From: Terriglobia bacterium
Lineage (GTDB): Bacteria > Acidobacteriota > Terriglobia > UBA7540
DNA length: 49,181 nucleotides
Reading direction: 5' to 3'
NCBI GenBank assembly: GCA_020073545.1
Contig: JAIQEZ010000021.1
Span: 1 to 49,181 of the forward strand
In this document: piece after piece, positions 44,667-49,181 of the stretch
How positions within the stretch are numbered: position 1 is the first letter of the stretch
How the letters are laid out: every line of letters starts with the position of its first letter
Position numbers and translations under genes: made by a program
Notes under the pieces: generated by a model
Database searches by the model: none
What the model saw: the letters and a program-made list of their open reading frames with translations, nothing else
Told to the model about the DNA's origin: nothing

Positions 44667-44868
44667 ACCCAGGCTGATGGCGAGACGGAACGCCTGAAAA
44701 AGCTCGTCAATTAATTCTTCGAGATCACCCCCGCACGGATGTAGAAGCGAGGTGGCGCAAACTTAGTCCTTAATTCTGCGGCTTTTTCTCTGGGGTGATA
44801 CCAGGAGCCGCCAACCTTATAGATGCGGCTCTTCGTTTTGGTTATTGTCTGGACTCAGAATCGAGATC

Positions 44869-47220
44869 CTACTTCCCCAAGCCGATGCGGCATTCGTGCT
44901 GCTCGCGCGTCAGGCGTTCCTGCTCCAAGTAGGCGCGGGTACGGCGGGTCAACTCGTCGAAGTCAACTTTGTGGGCGTCGAATTCCGGGCCGTCCACGCA
45001 AGCGAAACGCACCCTATCGCCCACCGTGACGCGGCAACCGCCACACATGCCGGTGCCGTCCACCATGATGGGATTCAGGCTGGCCAGGGTGGGCACGCCC
45101 CACTGGCGCGTGAGTTCCGCCGCGGCGCGCATCATGGGAATGGGACCAATCACGTGGGCGGCGCCCACGGGGGAGGACTGCGCGGCCTTCCACGCGCGCA
45201 TCAGGTCCACGACCGTGCCGTGCAATCCCGCCGTCCCGTCGTCGGTCGCCCACTGAACCTCATCCGCTGCGGCATGGAGTTCCGCGTCCAGGATGATCTG
45301 CGCTGCCGAACGCGCTCCGCACAAGGCGGTGACCCGATTGCCGGCGCGGCGGAAGGCGCGTGCCACGGGCAGCAACTCCGCCACGCCCACGCCTCCAGCC
45401 ACGCACACGACGTGTCCGACGTTCTCGATCGAGGCCGCCTGCCCCAGCGGGCCGAGCAGATCTTCGACCACCTCACCAGGCTTGAGCGCCACCGTCACGC
45501 GGCTGGTCTTCCCCACCGCCTGGACCACCAGAATGATGCTCCCCTTCTTAGCGTCGCCGTCCACGATGGTCAGCGGGATGCGCTCGCTGTCCCGGCGGGG
45601 ACGGACAATCACGAATTGGCCGGCCCGCCAGTGCCGAGCGATTCCGGTCGCCTGAACCTCGAACCAGGCAATTTCCGGGGTGATCAGCCGTTTCGCCAGG
45701 ATGCGATTTTCTACCGCGGGCGGTGTGGCGGCGCGCGGAGCCTCGACAGAAGCCGCGCCCCCCGCCGTCGCTGGCTGATGATCCCGCAAGGCGCTGTCAA
45801 TCGCCGCCGCGGCGGCGCGCCCGTCGCGCATGGCCAGAATCACGGTCGAGCCGCCGCGCACCACATCCCCGCCGGCAAAGACTCGGGCGAGGCTCGTCTG
45901 CCCCGCGGTGTCCACCACGATCTTGCCGCGATTCGTCAGCAATTGCGGGGTCGAGCGCTGCACCGTCGGGTTGGGACTCTGCCCGATCGCCATGACTACG
46001 GTATCCACCGGCACACGATACTCCGAGCCCGGCATGGGAACGGGCGAGGGGCGACCGGATTCATCGGGCTCGCCCAGCTTCATGCGGATGCACTCCATCT
46101 CGCGCAGTGTTCCCTTTTCGTCGCCGAACAGGCGGACCGGCGCCGCCAGGAATTCAAAGTGCACGCCTTCTTCTTCGGCGTGCTCGACCTCTTCCAGGCG
46201 AGCGCGTAGCTCGGCGCGCCCACGACGAAACATGATCGTGGGCTCACTGCCCATGCGTCGCGCCCAACGTGCGGCGTCCATGGCGGAGTTCCCGCCGCCC
46301 ACCACCACGGTTCGCGCCCCCACGCGCACCGGAGTGTCGGACTCCGGAAAGCGAAAAGCTTCCATCAGGTTCAGCCGCGTAAGGAATTCATTCGCGGTGT
46401 AAACCCCGATCAGGTTTTCACCCGGAATGTTCATCAAGTGCGGAAGCCCGGCGCCGGTGCCGAGGAATATCGCCTGGTAACCTTCTGCGAACAATTCTTC
46501 GACGGACCAGGTCTTCCCCACGATGACGTCTTTCCGGAACTCCACGCCCATCGTCCGCAGCCGGTCGATTTCCTCTCGGATGATTTCCCGCGGCAAGCGA
46601 AAATTCGGAATGCCGTAAGCCAGCACGCCTCCCAATTGGTGCAGGGCTTCGAAGACCGTTACGCGATAGCCCTTCCTCACCAAGTCATACGCCGCAATCA
46701 GAGAAGCCGGACCGCTGCCAATCAACGCGACGCGCGTACCATTGGGTGAGGGCGCCGAAGGCAAGGCGGGAGATTCCATCTGCGCGTGGCAATCCGCCGC
46801 GAAGCGCTCGAGCGAACCAATCGCCACGGGTTGGAGCTTCTTCCCGAGCAGGCAAACCTTTTCACAGTACAACTCGTGCTGGCAAACCCGGCCGCAGATG
46901 CCCGGGAAAGGACTCTCCTCGCCGATCTTCTGGAACGCAGCCTCGAAATCTCCTTGCGCCATCAAACCGATGAAGCTCTTGACGTCGATGTGCAGCGGGC
47001 AGGCTTGCACGCAAACAGGATCTTTGCACTGCAAACAACGCACCGCCTCAACCCGGACTTGTTCCAACGTGAAGCCTAGAGAGACCTCTTTACAACCCTT
47101 CACACGCTCTTCGGGTGAAAGCAAAGGCAGTGCTTGGCGAGGCGCCTTGGGATTCGGGCGCGGCTTGGCCTTGACTTCCCCTGGGCGTGCATCAGCCTGC
47201 TTCGGAGTCTGTGAACCCAC
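44869..47220 (-). CDS. NfnAB-type fusion: glutamate-synthase-like subunit plus FAD/NAD(P) reductase
   Basis: This is a 783-residue flavoprotein. GTG 47220 with AGGGGG ~6 bases upstream is preferred to TTG 47316. The N-terminal half is the GltD/NfnB type: Fe-S cysteines CLQCKDPVCVQACPLHID and CGRVCQHELYCEKVC, FAD site VALIGSGPASLIAAYDLVRK, and NADPH site TVVVGGGNSAMDAARWARR. The C-terminal half (~530-783) is a ferredoxin-NADP-reductase-like NfnA module with flavin motif IPLTIVDGDAKKGS and NAD region CVAGGVGVAELLPVARAFRR. It closes with a 2Fe-2S site MCGGCRVTVGDRVRFACVDG. NfnAB bifurcates electrons between NADH, ferredoxin and NADPH; here both subunits are fused in reverse order (B then A). Confidence 0.93.
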   Translation of the reverse strand: MGSQTPKQADARPGEVKAKPRPNPKAPRQALPLLSPEERVKGCKEVSLGFTLEQVRVEAVRCLQCKDPVCVQACPLHIDVKSFIGLMAQGDFEAAFQKIGEESPFPGICGRVCQHELYCEKVCLLGKKLQPVAIGSLERFAADCHAQMESPALPSAPSPNGTRVALIGSGPASLIAAYDLVRKGYRVTVFEALHQLGGVLAYGIPNFRLPREIIREEIDRLRTMGVEFRKDVIVGKTWSVEELFAEGYQAIFLGTGAGLPHLMNIPGENLIGVYTANEFLTRLNLMEAFRFPESDTPVRVGARTVVVGGGNSAMDAARWARRMGSEPTIMFRRGRAELRARLEEVEHAEEEGVHFEFLAAPVRLFGDEKGTLREMECIRMKLGEPDESGRPSPVPMPGSEYRVPVDTVVMAIGQSPNPTVQRSTPQLLTNRGKIVVDTAGQTSLARVFAGGDVVRGGSTVILAMRDGRAAAAAIDSALRDHQPATAGGAASVEAPRAATPPAVENRILAKRLITPEIAWFEVQATGIARHWRAGQFVIVRPRRDSERIPLTIVDGDAKKGSIILVVQAVGKTSRVTVALKPGEVVEDLLGPLGQAASIENVGHVVCVAGGVGVAELLPVARAFRRAGNRVTALCGARSAAQIILDAELHAAADEVQWATDDGTAGLHGTVVDLMRAWKAAQSSPVGAAHVIGPIPMMRAAAELTRQWGVPTLASLNPIMVDGTGMCGGCRVTVGDRVRFACVDGPEFDAHKVDFDELTRRTRAYLEQERLTREQHECRIGLGK

Positions 47221-47472
47221 CGGTTCCCCCCTGGGACAGCTTACGCGTTGCGCGCTTATACCCAGCAAGCGCGTTGCCCGGGCCTGGAACGCATTCGCGG
47301 ACGGCAACCTCCGCAACTGTCGTGGCCCAGCGCTTTATGGGAGCAATTCATTTGCCAGCGAACAGTCAGCAGACGCCCGCCTCCAATTCGACAAAGTTGT
47401 ATTTTTGAACACTTAATGTGCACAATGTGATGTATCGGACGTTTTGTCCTAGGTAATCAGTCGCTGTTGTGT

Positions 47473-47487
47473 TGGCTCCCGACTTGC
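47473..47487 (+). promoter_or_regulatory. Candidate sigma-54 (-24/-12) promoter upstream of gdh
   Basis: TGGCTC-CCGAC-TTGC matches the TGGCAC-N5-TTGC consensus with one mismatch and the exact GG-to-GC 12-bp distance. It is ~54 bases before the ATG of the glutamate dehydrogenase, a nitrogen-metabolism gene. No activator site was identified. Confidence 0.4.
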
Positions 47488-47540
47488 GCCATACTCCGCC
47501 TGGACTTCGGAGTGTTCCTCGCAAATAGGGGGTGTTCGAA

Positions 47541-48170
47541 ATGGCAGTCTCAAATCAAACGGTCAAATCTGCGTATGACTCCGCCATGGAGAATTTTGAT
47601 CTCGCGGCGGATGCTCTGGAATTGGACGGCAACGTTCGGAATATGATCAAGTACCCAGAGCGGATCTTGGAGGTAAATCTCCCGGTTCGGATGGACGATG
47701 GTCATATCGAGCGGTTCGAAGGATACCGGGTTCAGCACAGCACGGCGCGGGGTCCGGGCAAAGGAGGAATCCGTTATCATCCCGGGGTTACGCTCGATGA
47801 AGTCAAAGCCCTCGCCACTTGGATGACCTGGAAATGTGCGGTGGTCAACATTCCATTCGGCGGAGCCAAAGGGGGCGTAACCTGCAATCCCAAAGAGATG
47901 TCCCAGAACGAACTCGAGCGGATGACGCGTCGGTATGCGAGTGCGATCCTGCCGCTCATTGGCCCTGACCAAGACATCCCTGCTCCAGATGTCTATACCA
48001 ACTCACAGGTCATGGCCTGGATCATGGACACCTACAGCATGACCAAGGGCTTCCCCATCCCCATGAGCGGGATGGGGCTGTCGATCGTCTCGACATCCCA
48101 GGGTCTCATGAGCGGGAAGGCGGCCCGCCAGCGGTCTCTGGGGGGCGAGATCTTGTGTTACGTCTGGTAA
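47541..48170 (+). CDS. Chimeric frame: N-terminal glutamate dehydrogenase joined to the C-terminus of ribosomal protein S8
   Basis: ATG 47541 has GGGGG ~9 bases upstream. Residues 1 to ~174 are Glu/Leu/Phe/Val dehydrogenase: [40 protein letters not shown] (substrate lysines in PGKGG and GGAKGG) and [20 protein letters not shown]. After FPIP (48051-48062) the expected PGVVTGKP and Rossmann domain are absent. Instead [15 protein letters not shown] and [15 protein letters not shown]-stop is the classic C-terminus of ribosomal protein S8. rplF follows directly, as in the spc operon. A real fusion of this type would inactivate both genes, so it is probably an assembly misjoin near 48060. Confidence 0.88.
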   Translation: MAVSNQTVKSAYDSAMENFDLAADALELDGNVRNMIKYPERILEVNLPVRMDDGHIERFEGYRVQHSTARGPGKGGIRYHPGVTLDEVKALATWMTWKCAVVNIPFGGAKGGVTCNPKEMSQNELERMTRRYASAILPLIGPDQDIPAPDVYTNSQVMAWIMDTYSMTKGFPIPMSGMGLSIVSTSQGLMSGKAARQRSLGGEILCYVW

Positions 48171-48248
48171 GAGCCTGGCACGCCGACCGCCCGGGCTCGG
48201 TGGCGAGCGGCTGGCGGCCTCCGGCGGCGGCCGCGGAGCGGTGAGGAC

Positions 48249-48788
48249 ATGTCACGCATCGGCAGGCTTCCGATCACGATCCCGGACAAAGTTGAGGTGG
48301 AGGTGCACGACCGCACGGTCACGGTGAAAGGGCCGAAGGGCACGCTCGCCATGGCGGCGCATCCCGTCATCGACGTCCAGGTGAAGGATGGGCAGGTCCT
48401 GTGCGGGCGCCCGTCGGATGAGAAATTCCACAAGGCCCTCCACGGCCTGACGCGCAGCCTCATCGCCAACATGGTGGAAGGAGTGACCAAGGGATTCCAG
48501 CGCAAGCTGGAACTGGTCGGCGTCGGGTACCGGGCGTCGCTCTTGGGCCAGAACCTGAGCATCGCCCTCGGGTACTCGCACCCCATCATTTTCCCCGTGC
48601 CCGCGGGCATCAAGATCGACGTCAAGGATCAGACGCAGCTCACGGTGAGCGGCATGGACAAGCAACTGGTGGGCGCCGTGGCCGCCAAGATTCGGAGCTT
48701 CCGGCGGCCCGAGCCCTACAAGGGCAAGGGCGTGAAGTACGCCGAGGAGCGGATCCGGCGCAAGGCCGGGAAGACCGGAGCCAAGTAA
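48249..48788 (+). CDS. rplF: 50S ribosomal protein L6
   Basis: This is a complete 179-residue L6. The start ATG 48249 has GTGAGGAC upstream. The two-domain alpha/beta pattern is intact: [98 protein letters not shown], and the C-terminal signature [20 protein letters not shown]. It is the spc operon neighbour of the S8 end just upstream. GC is clearly higher than in the acidobacterial genes to the left, which supports a different source genome. Confidence 0.96.
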   Translation: MSRIGRLPITIPDKVEVEVHDRTVTVKGPKGTLAMAAHPVIDVQVKDGQVLCGRPSDEKFHKALHGLTRSLIANMVEGVTKGFQRKLELVGVGYRASLLGQNLSIALGYSHPIIFPVPAGIKIDVKDQTQLTVSGMDKQLVGAVAAKIRSFRRPEPYKGKGVKYAEERIRRKAGKTGAK

Positions 48789-48849
48789 CACAACGAGGGG
48801 CGATCCCCGGCGGCTCACGCCTGCGCCCGGGGCCAGGAGAGGATCCAGC

Positions 48850-49181
48850 GTGGCATCGGCGTCGGAGAAACGAGAAGCGCGGCAACGGCGGCACCGCCGG
48901 GTTCGGCGCGTGGTGCGGGGAACGGCCGAACGCCCCCGCCTGTGCGTCTTCAAGAGCACACGCCACATCTATGCCCAGGTCATCAACGACGAGGACGGCC
49001 GCACGTTGGTGGCCGCCTCGACGCTCTCCAAGGACTTGCCAAAGTCGAGTGACCGGGTCAAGAAGGCCGAGGCAGCCAAGACCGTAGGGACCTTGGTGGC
49101 GGAGAAGGCGCTGGCCAGCGGGATCCAGGCGGTGGTGTTCGACCGGGGCGGCTACCCGTTCCACGGGCGGATCAAGGCCCT
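48850..49181 (+). CDS. rplR: 50S ribosomal protein L18, 3' end outside the window
   Basis: The GTG at 48850, preceded by CCAGGAGAGGATCCAGC, opens a frame that runs to the window edge (110 codons). It reads [20 protein letters not shown], then [51 protein letters not shown] and [17 protein letters not shown]. This is nearly all of L18, which binds 5S rRNA. It follows rplF by ~60 bp in the normal spc order. Only the last few residues are missing. Confidence 0.95.
   Translation, partial: MASASEKREARQRRHRRVRRVVRGTAERPRLCVFKSTRHIYAQVINDEDGRTLVAASTLSKDLPKSSDRVKKAEAAKTVGTLVAEKALASGIQAVVFDRGGYPFHGRIKA

Noticed and set aside
44845-46209. 454-codon plus-strand frame opposite the NfnAB-type gene
   Set aside because: Overlaps a protein with full flavin and Fe-S motifs on the other strand; composition is His/Arg/Gly-rich shadow.
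48170-48248. A natural gdh-rpsH fusion operon
   Set aside because: Both partners are truncated at the join; an in-frame fusion destroying S8 and the Rossmann domain of the dehydrogenase is not viable without other copies.

Overview
The window looks like an Acidobacteriota chromosome fragment, probably from a metagenome assembly. The evidence is a VWFA protein of the Acidobacterial type, two Oar-like TonB-dependent receptors of about 1,150 residues with N-terminal carboxypeptidase-regulatory domains, DUF4097 surface proteins, and other secreted proteins of acidobacterial character. No rRNA, CRISPR array or complete mobile element is visible. The last ~1.1 kb (from about 48060) is different: the N-terminal half of a glutamate dehydrogenase runs in frame into the last ~34 residues of ribosomal protein S8, followed by rplF and rplR. 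This is most simply an assembly chimera. LAYOUT. 0-5.5 kb: a Gln/Tyr-rich protein open at the left edge, small membrane proteins, a secreted protein with an LPKTA-type sorting signal, a VWFA protein and an overlapping class D sortase. 5.5-12 kb: a stretch of decay on the minus strand, with an AsmA-like gene carrying one in-frame stop, a methyltransferase with an apparent internal deletion, an IS1380-type transposase reduced to its two ends, and the C-terminal piece of an APC permease. An intact CAP-domain gene and an intact VIT1/CCC1 gene lie among them, and two 142-bp direct repeats flank the CAP gene. 12-15.4 kb: two tRNA-Pro genes (CGG and GGG) separated by palindromic repeats, a MerR regulator, then an MFS sugar-type transporter and a ROK sugar kinase. 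15.6-23.8 kb: two large Oar-like receptors on the minus strand, each with a downstream hairpin, separated by 1.3 kb that holds a MITE-like palindrome. 24.9-33.5 kb: an HExxH protein, a HAD hydrolase, a nucleotide pyrophosphatase-type phosphodiesterase, a secreted protein, a fluoride module (fluoride riboswitch with overlapping terminator, crcB, DUF190), a helical protein with a dynamin-like GTPase, and a CitM/ArsB-type ion transporter. 33.7-36.8 kb: three DUF4097-like surface proteins on the minus strand. 37-44.7 kb: a plus-strand sensory cluster of two TonB-dependent receptors, a YfiR protein and a hybrid histidine kinase with a CHASE8-like sensor, the kinase being split by an apparent one-base deletion in HAMP. 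44.9-47.2 kb: an NfnAB-type fusion (glutamate-synthase-like plus FAD/NAD reductase). 47.5-49.2 kb: the gdh/rpsH chimera, rplF and partial rplR. HOW THE GENES WORK TOGETHER. Most intact genes concern the cell envelope: sortase anchoring, surface beta-strand proteins, outer-membrane receptors and a periplasmic sensing cascade. The most interesting intact modules are the Gram-negative sortase with its neighbouring candidate substrate, the receptor-YfiR-CHASE8 kinase cluster that resembles YfiBNR with a different output domain, and the fluoride operon with a complete readable riboswitch switch.
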